Shown: piece by piece, positions 1 through 8,309 of the stretch | Layout of the letters: every line of letters starts with the position of its first letter | Position numbering within the stretch: position 1 is the stretch's first letter | Assembly (NCBI GenBank): GCA_963835705.1 | Contig: CAWIGR010000011.1 | Span: forward strand, 115,214 to 179,213 | DNA: 64,000 nucleotides | Source: JACVRW01 sp963835705 | Lineage (GTDB): Bacteria > Actinomycetota > Thermoleophilia > Solirubrobacterales > Thermoleophilaceae | Direction of reading: 5' to 3' | Notes under the pieces: generated by a model | The model's input: only the letters and a program-made list of their open reading frames with translations | The model's database searches: none | Told to the model about the DNA's origin: nothing | Program-made: the position numbers and the translations under genes

Positions 1-549
1 CTCGTGTCCGAGCAGGACAAGCTCCAGGACGAGCAGGGCCTCGTCACGCTGATGACGCTCCACAACGCCAAGGGGCTCGAGTTCGGCACCGTCTTCCTGA
101 TCGGCCTCGAGGACGGCGTGTTCCCGCACTCGCGCTCGATCGAGTCGGGCGACCTCGAGGAGGAGCGCCGGCTCGCCTACGTGGGGATGACTCGGGCGAA
201 GCGCGAGCTCTACCTCACCTTCGCCCGCACCCGCGCGCTGTTCGGCAACCGCGACTGGAACCTGCGCAGCCGCTTCGTGGACGAGGTGCCGATCGAGCTG
301 ACCGACCGCGAGCCCGGCGCGCCGACCGGGCCGGCGGCCGCCTCGACCTGGGGGGGCGGAGCGCCCGGGGCGCCGGAGCCGCGCGCGCCCGGTGCCACGT
401 TCGCGCTCGGGGAGGACGTGGTGCACGCCAACTTCGGCGAGGGCGTGGTGGTGGGCGTCGAGCCCGGCGGCCTGGTGGTGGTGCGCTTCGCGGAGGACGG
501 CAGCGAGCGCAAGCTGATGGCGGACTACGCGCCGCTGAAGAAGCGATGA
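1..549 (+). CDS. pcrA: UvrD/PcrA-type DNA helicase, C-terminal part (5' end outside window)
   Basis: This is the C-terminal end of a superfamily 1 DNA helicase. The open frame runs unbroken to the first base of the window, so its start lies upstream. The visible part holds late helicase motifs: TLHNAKGLEF (motif V region, about visible residues 18-27) and RLAYVGMTRAKREL (motif VI). A Gly/Ala/Pro-rich linker (about 100-130) leads to a compact end domain starting GEDVVHANFGEGVVVGV, which resembles the Tudor-like tail of PcrA that contacts RNA polymerase in Bacillus. The family unwinds DNA in repair and at stalled transcription. The stop overlaps the folD start by 4 bases, so the two are probably co-transcribed. 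A UvrD or Rep paralogue is the alternative. Confidence 0.9.
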   Translation, partial: LVSEQDKLQDEQGLVTLMTLHNAKGLEFGTVFLIGLEDGVFPHSRSIESGDLEEERRLAYVGMTRAKRELYLTFARTRALFGNRDWNLRSRFVDEVPIELTDREPGAPTGPAAASTWGGGAPGAPEPRAPGATFALGEDVVHANFGEGVVVGVEPGGLVVVRFAEDGSERKLMADYAPLKKR

Positions 550-1409
550 GCGCCCGGATCGTCGACGGCAAGGCGGTCGCGGCGCGGATCCGTGAGGAGG
601 TCGCGCGCGAGATCGCGGACCTCGACGTGACCCCCGGCCTCGCCACCGTGCTGGTCGGCGACGACCCGGCCTCGGCCGTCTATGTGCGCATGAAGCGCGA
701 GGACTCCGCCCAGGCTGGCATCGAGTCGTTCCACCACGAGCCGGGCGGCGACATCTCCTCGGAGGACCTCGCCGCGCTGCTGCGCGACCTGAACTCCGAC
801 GAGCGGGTGCACGGCATCCTGCTCCAGCTGCCGCTTCCCGACCACCTCGCCCAGGACGAGTTCATCTCGCTGATCGACCCGGCCAAGGACGTGGACGGCC
901 TCACCTCCGTCAACGCCGGCCTGCTCATGCAGGATCGCGACGAGGCGATGGTGCCCTGCACGCCCGCGGGCGTGATGGAGCTGCTGCGCGAGGCGGGCGC
1001 CGAGCTCGAGGGCGCCCGCGCGGTGGTGCTCGGCCGCTCGATCCTCGTGGGCAAGCCGCTCGTGCAGCTGCTGCTGGGGGCGAACGCGACGGTGACCCAC
1101 TGCCACTCGCGCACGCGCGACCTTCCCGCGGTCTGCCGGGAGGCGGACGTGCTGATCGCGGCGGTGGGGTCGCCGGGGCTGGTGACCGCCGACATGGTCC
1201 ACGAGGGCGCGATCGTGATCGACGTGGGCACGAACCGCACCGACGACGGCCTCGTCGGCGACGTGGACTTCGAGGCCGTGCGCGGGAAGGCCGGCGCGAT
1301 CACGCCGGTGCCCGGCGGGGTGGGGCCGATGACCCGCGCGATGCTGCTCGTGAACACGCTGCGCGCGGCGCGCCGTGGTACGGCTACCCGTACCTCGGGA
1401 GGCGGGTAA
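546..1409 (+). CDS. folD: Bifunctional methylenetetrahydrofolate dehydrogenase/cyclohydrolase
   Basis: FolD interconverts 5,10-methylene-THF and 10-formyl-THF in the cytoplasm, using NADP and then water. The 287-residue length is normal for the family. Visible signatures are YVRMK (Tyr46 and catalytic Lys50), GILLQLPLP, the central CTPAGVMELL, the dinucleotide-binding stretch VVLGRSILVGKPL and the C-terminal PVPGGVGPMTRAML. The ATG lies in an ATGA overlap with the helicase stop, which supports this start and translational coupling. The gene ends directly before a strong hairpin, so it probably closes the transcript. Confidence 0.97.
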   Translation: MSARIVDGKAVAARIREEVAREIADLDVTPGLATVLVGDDPASAVYVRMKREDSAQAGIESFHHEPGGDISSEDLAALLRDLNSDERVHGILLQLPLPDHLAQDEFISLIDPAKDVDGLTSVNAGLLMQDRDEAMVPCTPAGVMELLREAGAELEGARAVVLGRSILVGKPLVQLLLGANATVTHCHSRTRDLPAVCREADVLIAAVGSPGLVTADMVHEGAIVIDVGTNRTDDGLVGDVDFEAVRGKAGAITPVPGGVGPMTRAMLLVNTLRAARRGTATRTSGGG

Positions 1410-1437
1410 ACCCCACTGGTCCAGACCAGCTCGGGGT
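1410..1437 (+). terminator. Hairpin immediately after folD
   Basis: Starting at the base after the folD stop, ACCCC (1410-1414) can pair with GGGGT (1433-1437). Inside it, CTGGTC (1416-1421) pairs with GACCAG (1424-1429) around a two-base loop. There is no T tract, as is common for actinobacterial terminators. It could instead be the first helix of a longer structured RNA that fills this gap. Confidence 0.5.
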
Positions 1438-1657
1438 GGCAATCTGCATCGCGAGCTTGGACGTAGCGTCCCGGTCGGGGCGCTGGCAAACACCGCTCCA
1501 AGCCAGAGACGAAGGGCCAGGCCATCCCCCGCGGCGGCCCTCGTCGAGTCCGGTCCGCTCGCTCCCGGTGCCCCCTCGCGCCGGGGGCGGCGGCACCGAC
1601 CCGCATCGCATCCGACGCGGCGCCTCGGCGCCCCGCCCGGCGCTACGCTGCCCGCGC
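1438..1657 (+). other. Non-coding gap with several predicted hairpins
   Basis: I see no convincing gene in these 220 bases. Candidate helices are GGACG/CGTCC around TAG (1459-1471), CTGGC/GCCAG around an A-rich loop (about 1482-1505) and CGGTGCC/GGCACCG (1566-1598). The last could end transcription or insulate the following membrane-protein genes. Together with the hairpin at 1410-1437 they could form a structured RNA. I could not match it to a known riboswitch. The gap must also carry the promoter of the gene at 1658. Confidence 0.35.
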
Positions 1658-2140
1658 ATGGATCTGAGAAGGCTCAGAGCCGGCGAGTGGATCGCGGCCC
1701 TCGCCGGGGTGGCCCTGCTCGTCTCCCTGTTCCTGCCCTGGTACGGGGCCGGTGCGGGGGACGCGAGCGGGTGGGAGGCGCTCGCCGTGGTCGACGTCGC
1801 CCTGGCCCTCGTGGCCGCGTCCGGCGTCAGTCTGCTCGTGGTCACCGGCTCACAGCGCGTGCCGGCGGTGCCGGTGGCGCTGGCCTCCCTGGTCGCGCTG
1901 GTCGGCCTGATCGGCCTGGTGCTCGTGCTGGTGCGGCTGGCCAACCTGCCGGACGGCTTCGACGGCCGCGAGCCCGGTGTGTGGCTGGGCCTGGTGGCGG
2001 CGATCGGCATCGTCGCCGGCAGCGCGGTGGCCATGCGCGACGAGCGGCTCTCGCCGCCCGGGCGCCACACCGACCTGACGGGCCGGCCGACATCGCCCCC
2101 GCGTGAGATCGAGCCGCTCCCGGCTCCGCGCCCGGAATGA
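1658..2140 (+). CDS. Small integral membrane protein, unknown function
   Basis: I do not recognise this 160-residue protein. It starts MDLRRLRAGEW and has about four hydrophobic segments (roughly residues 12-30, 42-62, 68-90 and 107-125), followed by a hydrophilic Pro/Arg-rich tail (about 130-160). The ATG at 1658 is preferred over an earlier in-frame start at 1436 because the upstream stretch is low-complexity and overlaps the hairpin-rich gap. The stop overlaps the next gene by 4 bases. That gene encodes a protein of similar layout, with the N-terminal pattern LRAxxW shared by both, so they look like an old duplicated pair that may act together. Confidence 0.7.
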   Translation: MDLRRLRAGEWIAALAGVALLVSLFLPWYGAGAGDASGWEALAVVDVALALVAASGVSLLVVTGSQRVPAVPVALASLVALVGLIGLVLVLVRLANLPDGFDGREPGVWLGLVAAIGIVAGSAVAMRDERLSPPGRHTDLTGRPTSPPREIEPLPAPRPE

Positions 2141-2673
2141 CCTTCGCGCGCCTGCGCGCGGCCGACTGGGTCGCCTTCCTGGCGGCGCTCGGCCTGCTGT
2201 TCGCCACCGCGGCCGACTGGTACAGCACCAAGGGCGGCCAGCAGGCGCGCGAGTTCGAGCAGGGAGCCCCGGCGCGGGGGGAGGGAGCCGAGCTGGCCGA
2301 CGACGCCGCCGCCACGGCCGAGGGCGAGGAGCGCAACGCGTGGCAGGCGGACGCCGCGATCGACCGCGCCATCCTCGTGGGCCTGCTCGGCACCGCGGCG
2401 CTCGCGATCTTAGCCGCGTTCGCGCGCGCCGCGGGCCGTCGCTACGAGCGCGGCCTCAGCCCGACGGCCTGGGCCGGCCTGGCGGCGGCGCTCACGGCGC
2501 TGCTGGTGGTCTACCGGGTGATCCAGGAACCCGGCTTCGACGAGGTGACCACCATCCAGTTCGGCGCGCCGCTCGCGCTGGGCGTGCTCGGGGTGATCGC
2601 GTTCGCCTGCGCGGCGTCGGTGCGCGCCGAGGACGAGGGAAGGGAGTTCCGCGAGGTGACGCCGGCCGCGTGA
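2137..2673 (+). CDS. Membrane protein related to its upstream neighbour
   Basis: This is a 178-residue protein with a hydrophobic N-terminal segment (about 10-28), a charged extracytoplasmic or cytoplasmic loop rich in Ala/Glu (about 38-75), and three further hydrophobic segments (about 82-98, 112-130, 143-160). Its opening FARLRAADWVAFLAALG parallels LRRLRAGEWIAALAGVA of the preceding gene, suggesting paralogy. It starts in an ATGA overlap with that gene, so the pair is translationally coupled. It lies 34 bases upstream of gatC but has no visible link to amidotransferase function. Confidence 0.7.
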   Translation: MTFARLRAADWVAFLAALGLLFATAADWYSTKGGQQAREFEQGAPARGEGAELADDAAATAEGEERNAWQADAAIDRAILVGLLGTAALAILAAFARAAGRRYERGLSPTAWAGLAAALTALLVVYRVIQEPGFDEVTTIQFGAPLALGVLGVIAFACAASVRAEDEGREFREVTPAA

Positions 2674-2707
2674 GCCTCGCCGCCCGGCGCTCCTACAATC
2701 GGCGGCC

Positions 2708-2995
2708 ATGATCGAGCGCGAACAGATCCTCCACGTCGCCCGGCTCGCGCGCCTACGGCTCAGCGACGAGCAGCTCGAGCGCATGCCCGCCGAGCTGTCC
2801 AAGATCCTCGAGCACGTGGAGCGTATGAACATGCTGGAGCTCGAGGGAGTCGAGCCCACGTCGCACGTGGTCGAGCTCCAGAACGTGCTGCGCCAGGACG
2901 TCCCGCGCCCCAGCCTCCCGCGCGAGAAGGCGCTCCAGGGCGCCCCCGACGTGGCAGGCGGCGGCTTCCGCGTGCCCAGCCCGGGGGCGGCGTGA
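2708..2995 (+). CDS. gatC: Asp-tRNA(Asn)/Glu-tRNA(Gln) amidotransferase subunit C
   Basis: GatC is the small scaffold of the GatCAB complex, which turns misacylated Glu-tRNA(Gln) or Asp-tRNA(Asn) into the amidated form. The 95-residue length fits. The N-terminal helix HVARLARLRLSDEQLE, the MPAELSKILEHVERM stretch and the C-terminal PRPSLPREKALQ...GGGFRVP are typical. The gene heads a tight gatC-gatA-gatB operon, with a 4-base overlap into gatA. The presence of the operon implies that this organism makes Gln-tRNA and/or Asn-tRNA indirectly. Confidence 0.95.
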   Translation: MIEREQILHVARLARLRLSDEQLERMPAELSKILEHVERMNMLELEGVEPTSHVVELQNVLRQDVPRPSLPREKALQGAPDVAGGGFRVPSPGAA

Positions 2996-4386
2996 GCGAG
3001 CTGCTCGCCCAGAGCGCCGCCCGCCAGGCCGAGCGCATCAGCGCCGGCGAGGTGTCGGGCGAGGAGGTGTTCGAGTTCTGGCGCGGGCGTGCGCAGGCCG
3101 ACGAGCTCGGCTCATACCTGTGGGTCGCGGACGAGGACGGCGGCGGGGGCGAGTTGCCGCCGGTCGCGGTGAAGGACCTCTTCTGCGTCGAGGGGGTGCC
3201 GAGCTCCGCAGGGTCGCGCATCCTCGAGGGCTACCTGCCCGTCTACACGGCCACGAGCGTGCGCAACCTCCAGGCGGCGGGCGCGAAGGTGCTCGGCAAG
3301 ACCAACCAGGACGAGTTCGCCATGGGCTCCTCCAACGAGAACTCCGGCTTCGGGCCGGTGCGCAACCCATGGGACCGCGAGCGCGTCCCCGGCGGCTCGA
3401 GCGGCGGCAGCGCCGCGGCTGTGGCGGCCGGCACGGCCCCCTGGGCGATCGGCACCGACACCGGCGGCTCGATCCGCCAGCCGGCCTCGCTCTGCGGGAT
3501 AGTCGGCCTCAAACCCACCTACGGCGCGGTGAGCCGCTACGGAATGATCGCCTTCGCCTCATCGCTCGACCAGTGCGGGCCCCTCACCCGCGACGTGACC
3601 GACGCCGCCCTGATGCTGCGCGCGCTCGAGGGCCGCGACCCCTGCGACTCCACCTCGATCGGGCTCCCTGACGAGGTCGAGCTGCCGAGCGCCGAGCGGC
3701 TCGACGGGCTCCGGTTCGGCTCGTGGGGCCTCGAGGAGGAAGGCCTCGACCCCGGCGTCGCCGACGTCTGCCGCCGTACGCTCGGCCGGATCGAGGAGCT
3801 CGGCGGCACGGTCGTGGACGTCGACCTGCCGAGCGCCCGCCACGGCATCTCCGCCTACTACGTGATCGCCCCCGCCGAGGCGAGCGCCAACCTGGCCCGC
3901 TACGACGGCGTGCGCTACGCCTATCGCACCGGGGACTACGGCGACCTCCTCTCGATGTACGAGCGCACACGCGACGAGGGCTTCGGGGCCGAGGTAAAGC
4001 GCCGCATCATGATCGGCACGTACGCGCTCTCCTCGGGCTACTACGAGGCGTACTACGGCAAGGCCCAGCAGGTACGCACCAAGATCGTGGAGGACTTCCA
4101 GGCCGCCTTCCAGGAGGTCGACTTCGTCGTGACGCCCACCTCGCCGACGGTCGCGTTCAAGCTCGGCGAGCGCACCGCCGACCCGCTCGCCATGTACCTG
4201 TCGGACTACTTCACAGTGCCGATGTCGCTGGCGGGAACGCCGGCGGTGTCGATTCCCTGCGGGCTGTCCGAGGGCCTGCCGGTGGGGTTCCAGATCGCCG
4301 GGCCCGCCTTCTCGGAAGGGCGCATCCTGGATGCCGCGCATGCGCTCGAGAAGGCGATCGGGTTCGAGGGGGTGCCGGTGGGATGA
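2992..4386 (+). CDS. gatA: Asp-tRNA(Asn)/Glu-tRNA(Gln) amidotransferase subunit A
   Basis: GatA is the glutaminase subunit that releases ammonia from glutamine and passes it to GatB. The amidase signature triad is visible: Lys61 in PPVAVKDLF, the cis-Ser136 in PGGSSGGSAAA, and the nucleophile Ser160 in GTDTGGSIRQPA. The spacing Lys-99-Ser and Ser-24-Ser equals that of characterised GatA enzymes. The 464-residue length is slightly short but complete. The GTG start is supported by its 4-base overlap with gatC, and the stop overlaps the gatB start by 4 bases. Confidence 0.97.
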   Translation: MSELLAQSAARQAERISAGEVSGEEVFEFWRGRAQADELGSYLWVADEDGGGGELPPVAVKDLFCVEGVPSSAGSRILEGYLPVYTATSVRNLQAAGAKVLGKTNQDEFAMGSSNENSGFGPVRNPWDRERVPGGSSGGSAAAVAAGTAPWAIGTDTGGSIRQPASLCGIVGLKPTYGAVSRYGMIAFASSLDQCGPLTRDVTDAALMLRALEGRDPCDSTSIGLPDEVELPSAERLDGLRFGSWGLEEEGLDPGVADVCRRTLGRIEELGGTVVDVDLPSARHGISAYYVIAPAEASANLARYDGVRYAYRTGDYGDLLSMYERTRDEGFGAEVKRRIMIGTYALSSGYYEAYYGKAQQVRTKIVEDFQAAFQEVDFVVTPTSPTVAFKLGERTADPLAMYLSDYFTVPMSLAGTPAVSIPCGLSEGLPVGFQIAGPAFSEGRILDAAHALEKAIGFEGVPVG

Positions 4387-5810
4387 GCGTGCGCGAGTAC
4401 GAGACCGTCATCGGGGTCGAGATCCATGTGCAGCTCGCCACCCGGACGAAGATGTTCTGCGGCTGCGCGCTCTCTTTCGGCGAGGAGCCCAACACCCGCA
4501 CCTGCCCCATCTGCCTGGCACACCCGGGCGTGCTTCCCGTGACCAACGCCGAGGCCGTGCACTACGCGCTGATGATCGGCATGGCGCTCGGCTGCGACAT
4601 CGCCCCGCGCTCCATCTTCCACCGCAAGAACTACTTCTATCCCGACAGCCCGAAGGCGTACCAGATCAGTCAGTACGACATCCCGCTCTGCACGGGCGGC
4701 CATCTCGGCGACGTGCGCATCCACCGCGTCCACCTCGAGGAGGACGCCGCCAAGCTGGTGCACGCCGGCAGCTCCGGCAGGATCCACGGGGCCGAGTCGA
4801 GCGTCGTCGACTTCAACCGCGGCGGCACCCCGCTGGTGGAGATCGTCACCGAGCCCGACCTGCGGTCGGCCGCCGAGGCCGCGGAGTTCGGGCGGCTGCT
4901 CCAGGCCACGCTGCGGCGCATGGGCGTCTCCGACGTGAACATGGAGGAGGGCTCGCTGCGGATGGACGCGAACGTGTCGATCCGCCCGGCCGGCGAGGCC
5001 ACGCTCGGCACCAAGACCGAGCTGAAGAACATGAACTCGTTCCGCTTCCTCGAGCGCGGCATCGACGCCGAGGTCCGCAGGCAGGAGGCGATCGTGGCCG
5101 AGGGCGGCGAGGTGGAGCAGGAGACGCTCCACTACGACCCCCAGTCGGGGAGCCTCAGCTCGCTGCGCTCGAAGGAGGAGGCGCACGACTACCGCTACTT
5201 CCCCGAGCCCGACCTGGTGCCGCTCGTGCCCACGGAGGAGATGCTCGAGCGGGCGCGCGCGGCGCTGCCAGAGCTGCCGGCGGCGCGCGCCGAGCGGCTC
5301 GAGCGCGAGCTCGGGCTGTCGGGTGACGCGGCGAAGCTGCTCGCGTTCCGCTCGGAGCTCGGCGACTTCTACGAGGCGGCGCTGTCGACTGACGGCGCTG
5401 ACCCCCGCACGCTCGCCAACTGGACCACCAACGAGCTGACCGCGCGCATCGGGGATGCCGACCCGGCCGGCACGAAGCTGGATCCCGGCGCGTTCGCCCG
5501 GCTGGTGGGGATGGTGGCCGCGAAGGAGGTCTCGGCCTCGGCGGGCAAGGAGGTGCTCGACGTGCTTGTGGCCGAGGGCGGCGACCCCGCGGCGGTGGTC
5601 GAGTCGAAGGGCCTCGGCCGCGCGGGCGAGGACGAGCTGGGAACGATCGTCGACCAGGCCATCGCCGACAACGGCGACGCGGTCGAGAAGTACAAGGCCG
5701 GCAAGACCGCCGCCATCGGCGCGATCGTCGGCGCGGTGATGCGCGAGACGAAGGGCCGCGCCGACGGCGGCGAGGTCCAGCGGCTGATCCGGGAACGACT
5801 CGGGGACTAG
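4383..5810 (+). CDS. gatB: Asp-tRNA(Asn)/Glu-tRNA(Gln) amidotransferase subunit B
   Basis: GatB binds the misacylated tRNA, activates it with ATP and completes the transamidation. The protein has 475 residues, the usual length. It shows the cradle-domain start YETVIGVEIHVQL, the CGC...CPICLAHPG cysteine region, the RKNYFYPDSPKAYQISQYD segment and the C-terminal YqeY-like tail (about 325-475). The frame is open far upstream, but the ATG at 4383 sits in an ATGA overlap with gatA and begins at the conserved N-terminus. The stop overlaps that of the convergent small gene at 5807 by 3-4 bases. Confidence 0.97.
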   Translation: MSVREYETVIGVEIHVQLATRTKMFCGCALSFGEEPNTRTCPICLAHPGVLPVTNAEAVHYALMIGMALGCDIAPRSIFHRKNYFYPDSPKAYQISQYDIPLCTGGHLGDVRIHRVHLEEDAAKLVHAGSSGRIHGAESSVVDFNRGGTPLVEIVTEPDLRSAAEAAEFGRLLQATLRRMGVSDVNMEEGSLRMDANVSIRPAGEATLGTKTELKNMNSFRFLERGIDAEVRRQEAIVAEGGEVEQETLHYDPQSGSLSSLRSKEEAHDYRYFPEPDLVPLVPTEEMLERARAALPELPAARAERLERELGLSGDAAKLLAFRSELGDFYEAALSTDGADPRTLANWTTNELTARIGDADPAGTKLDPGAFARLVGMVAAKEVSASAGKEVLDVLVAEGGDPAAVVESKGLGRAGEDELGTIVDQAIADNGDAVEKYKAGKTAAIGAIVGAVMRETKGRADGGEVQRLIRERLGD

Positions 5811-6037
5811 CGGCGCCGCCGCCCGCGGCCGCGCCGGCTCGTTGTGCCGCCGCTCATGAAGCCGCGCACGAAGCCCGTCGCGCGGCTGGCGAGGCCGCCT
5901 CCGGTGCTCGCGCCGCGGCGGCCCGATCCGCCGAGCATCCCGGTCACGCGGCTCACCAGTGACCCGGCGCCGCCCGGCTTCGAGCGGCCGCCGCCGCGTC
6001 CGCGTCCGGCTCGACGTGCTCTCGTTCTCGCTGACAT
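5807..6037 (-). CDS. Small Arg/Gly-rich basic protein
   Basis: I do not recognise this 76-residue protein. It is extremely basic, with Arg/Gly runs at both ends (MSARTRARRAGRGRGGG and a C-terminal RRGRGRRRR) around a Gly/Ser-rich middle that contains VSRVTGMLGG and a similar SRATGFVRGFMSGG, suggesting a short internal duplication. Such composition suits nucleic-acid binding, but that is only inference. The ATG at 6037 is chosen because AAGGAG lies just upstream on the coding strand. Its stop (TAG) shares the CTAG tetramer with the gatB stop, an unusually tight convergent pair. Confidence 0.55.
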   Translation of the reverse strand: MSARTRARRAGRGRGGGRSKPGGAGSLVSRVTGMLGGSGRRGASTGGGLASRATGFVRGFMSGGTTSRRGRGRRRR

Positions 6038-6139
6038 CTGAGTCTCCTTCTGTGGGGGCGTGCTTTCGCGCATCTACCCGGGAAGTGGAATCGCATGCAG
6101 GCGTATCCTTGGCCGCCCACGAGCATTGAGGAGGAGGGC

Positions 6140-6364
6140 ATGGCACGACTGATTCGGATGGACGGCACGGGGCACACCACCCTCGCGGAATGGACCGCGG
6201 CTGATGACCGGGCCTTCGCCGAGGCGGTCGAGGAGTTTCGCTCTCAGACGGAGCTCGGCTGGATCGGCACAGTTCCGGACGGACCGCGTAAGGCGACGCA
6301 CGTGCGCGAGCTGCCGCGCGAGGCCGACCTCGTGATCATGCGGCGGCCGATCGCGGGCGGCTAG
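6140..6364 (+). CDS. Small conserved-looking hypothetical protein
   Basis: This 74-residue soluble protein of unknown function begins MARLIRMDGTGHTTLAEW and carries an acidic helix (DDRAFAEAVEEFRSQ) and a short basic end. The ATG at 6140 is preferred over 6095 because a GAGGAGGAGG ribosome-binding site sits directly upstream. It may resemble the small ubiquitin-like or Fis-like proteins annotated as hypothetical in actinobacteria, but I cannot place it. The next gene follows 8 bases after its stop. Confidence 0.55.
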   Translation: MARLIRMDGTGHTTLAEWTAADDRAFAEAVEEFRSQTELGWIGTVPDGPRKATHVRELPREADLVIMRRPIAGG

Positions 6365-6372
6365 CGGCTTCC

Positions 6373-7011
6373 GTGGCAGTTGGGCAGGCCCTACCGGAGC
6401 TCGCCGCGGTCCCGTGGCGCACGCGCACGGACGCGCACTGGCTGCGGCGCTGGGGCCGCATCTGGCAGGCCTGGACGCTGCTGTACAGCGTGCCGTTCGT
6501 GATCGCGGGCGTCGGCATGTTGTGGCTCGAGCCGCTCGCCGCGCCGGTCACCTTGGCGGCGTTCGCGCACGCCTGGATCATCCCCGAGCTGTACGCCTTC
6601 CGCGGCGCGAGCGTCGTGCGCCCGAAGGGGCCGCGCAACGAGGCGGCGGAACCGACGGCGCAGGGCCTGCTCGCGGACCTGCTCGGGCATGACGAGCGCG
6701 AGCTTCAGAGGGCCACAGGGCTCGCGCTGGAGCGCGGCGAGCTGGGTGTCTGGCTCGTCGGCGAGGCAGGCGCGCTGCTCGCGACGCCGAAGGGGCGGCG
6801 CGTGCACTGCTACTGCGTCCGGACCAGCGAGCCCGAGCTGCCGCCCTCGGACCGCGTCGCGCACCTGCTGCTCGCGCTGCGCGTGGACGAGGCCGGCTTC
6901 GCCACCGTGGCGAACCACGCCTTCGCGGGGGCGCCCTGGCGGGTGCGGCGCCGCCTCCCGGCGCGGATGCGCCCGGCCCTCGACGAGGCGCGGCGGGCCG
7001 CCCGGTCTTAG
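6373..7011 (+). CDS. Membrane-anchored hypothetical protein
   Basis: This 212-residue protein has two adjacent hydrophobic segments (about residues 35-52 and 56-75, SVPFVIAGVGMLWLE and VTLAAFAHAWIIPELYAF) followed by a soluble region of about 130 residues with no motif I can name. The layout suggests a hairpin membrane anchor with a cytoplasmic domain. It uses a GTG start 8 bases after the previous stop, and its last base overlaps the first base of the NDH-2 start. Co-transcription with ndh is therefore likely and a role near the respiratory chain is possible but unproven. Confidence 0.65.
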   Translation: MAVGQALPELAAVPWRTRTDAHWLRRWGRIWQAWTLLYSVPFVIAGVGMLWLEPLAAPVTLAAFAHAWIIPELYAFRGASVVRPKGPRNEAAEPTAQGLLADLLGHDERELQRATGLALERGELGVWLVGEAGALLATPKGRRVHCYCVRTSEPELPPSDRVAHLLLALRVDEAGFATVANHAFAGAPWRVRRRLPARMRPALDEARRAARS

Positions 7012-8309
7012 TGGCGTCCGACGTCGTCATCGCCGGCGGCGGCTTCGGCGGGCTCTACGCCGCCCGCCGCCTGGAGCGCAGGCTCCCGCGCCACAGCGCC
7101 CGCATCCTGCTCGTCACCGACGTCAACTTCCTCCTCTACACCCCGCTGCTCCCCGGGGCCGCGGCGGGGTCGCTCGAGCCCCGCCACGTGGTCGTGCCGC
7201 TGCGCGAGGAGCTCGACTGGACCGACATCCGGCTCGGCAGGCTGGCCGGAGCCGACCTGGACTCGGGCGAGGTGCACGTCCACACGGTCGACGGCCGTGA
7301 GGAGACGCTGCGCTACGACCAGCTGATCCTCACGCCCGGCTCGGTCTCGCGTGAGCTGCCGGTGCCCGGGCTGGCCGACAACGCGCTCGGCTTCAAGTCG
7401 CTCGCCGACGCGATCGCCCTCCGGAACCGGCTCCTGCTGAACATGGAGATCGCCGAGTCGCTCCCGGACGAGGCGGCGCGCGGCGAGTACCTCACGGTCG
7501 TGTTCGTCGGCGCCGGCTACGCCGGGCTCGAGGGCATCGCCGAGCTGCAGGACTACGCGGCGGACGTGATCGACCGCTACCCGCGCTGCCGCATGGCCGG
7601 CACGCGTTTCGTGCTGGTCGAGGCGACGGACCGCGTGATGCAGGAGATCCCGGCGCCCCTCGCCGAGTTCGCCACGCGAGAGCTGCGCGGGCGCGGAATG
7701 GAGATCCGCACCAACACGACCTTGAAGGGGATGGACGAGCGCTCGGCGACGCTGTCCACCGGGGAGCGCATCCCGACGCGCATGCTGTGCTGGACGGCCG
7801 GCGTGAAGCCGGCGCCGGTGGTGCGCAAGCTCGGGCTGCCGCTGAGCGAGCAGGGGCGGATCGAGGTGGACGCGACCATGAGGGTGGCGGGCCGCGACAA
7901 CGTCTGGGCGATCGGCGATGCGGCCGCCGTGCCGGACCCGGCCAAGCGCCGCAAGTCGCCCAGCCCGCCCACGTGCCAGCACGCCATCCGCCAGGGCCGC
8001 CGGGTGGCCGAGAACGTGGCCGCCACGCTTCGCGGCCGCCGGCCGAAGCCGTTCCGCTACCGGACGCTGGGGGTGTTCGTGGACATGGGCCGGCACAAGG
8101 CGGTGGCGACCGTGCTCGGCGTCCGCCTTCGCGGCTTTCCCGCCTGGTTCGCCGCGCGCACCTACCATCTGATGATGATGCCGGGCGTTGCACGGAAGGT
8201 GCGCCTCGGCCTCGACTGGGGCGTCGGGCTCTTCTTCGGCCGGGGCTCCGCGGAGCTGGGCCAGCTCGGCCATCCCGCCGCGCTTCGCGAGCCGGGCGGC
8301 GAGTCATGA
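7011..8309 (+). CDS. ndh: Type II NADH dehydrogenase (NDH-2), NADH:quinone oxidoreductase
   Basis: NDH-2 passes electrons from NADH to the membrane quinone without pumping protons. The first Rossmann motif GGGFGGLYAARRL (residues 8-20) binds FAD, and the second VVFVGAGYAGLEG (about 161-173) binds NADH. Then come the FAD-contacting RDNVWAIGDAAAVPDP and the QHAIRQGRRVAEN helix. The C-terminal stretch with aromatic and basic residues (about 355-405) suits monotopic membrane attachment. The 432-residue length is normal. The GTG start overlaps the previous stop. The window also encodes a nearly complete menaquinone pathway, so menaquinone is the likely acceptor. Confidence 0.92.
   Translation: MASDVVIAGGGFGGLYAARRLERRLPRHSARILLVTDVNFLLYTPLLPGAAAGSLEPRHVVVPLREELDWTDIRLGRLAGADLDSGEVHVHTVDGREETLRYDQLILTPGSVSRELPVPGLADNALGFKSLADAIALRNRLLLNMEIAESLPDEAARGEYLTVVFVGAGYAGLEGIAELQDYAADVIDRYPRCRMAGTRFVLVEATDRVMQEIPAPLAEFATRELRGRGMEIRTNTTLKGMDERSATLSTGERIPTRMLCWTAGVKPAPVVRKLGLPLSEQGRIEVDATMRVAGRDNVWAIGDAAAVPDPAKRRKSPSPPTCQHAIRQGRRVAENVAATLRGRRPKPFRYRTLGVFVDMGRHKAVATVLGVRLRGFPAWFAARTYHLMMMPGVARKVRLGLDWGVGLFFGRGSAELGQLGHPAALREPGGES

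Noticed and set aside
1410..1598. Cobalamin riboswitch, suggested by AAGCCAGAGAC near 1500
   Set aside because: The rest of the core (including the conserved GCCACTG box and B12-box spacing) is missing, and the downstream genes are unrelated to cobalamin.
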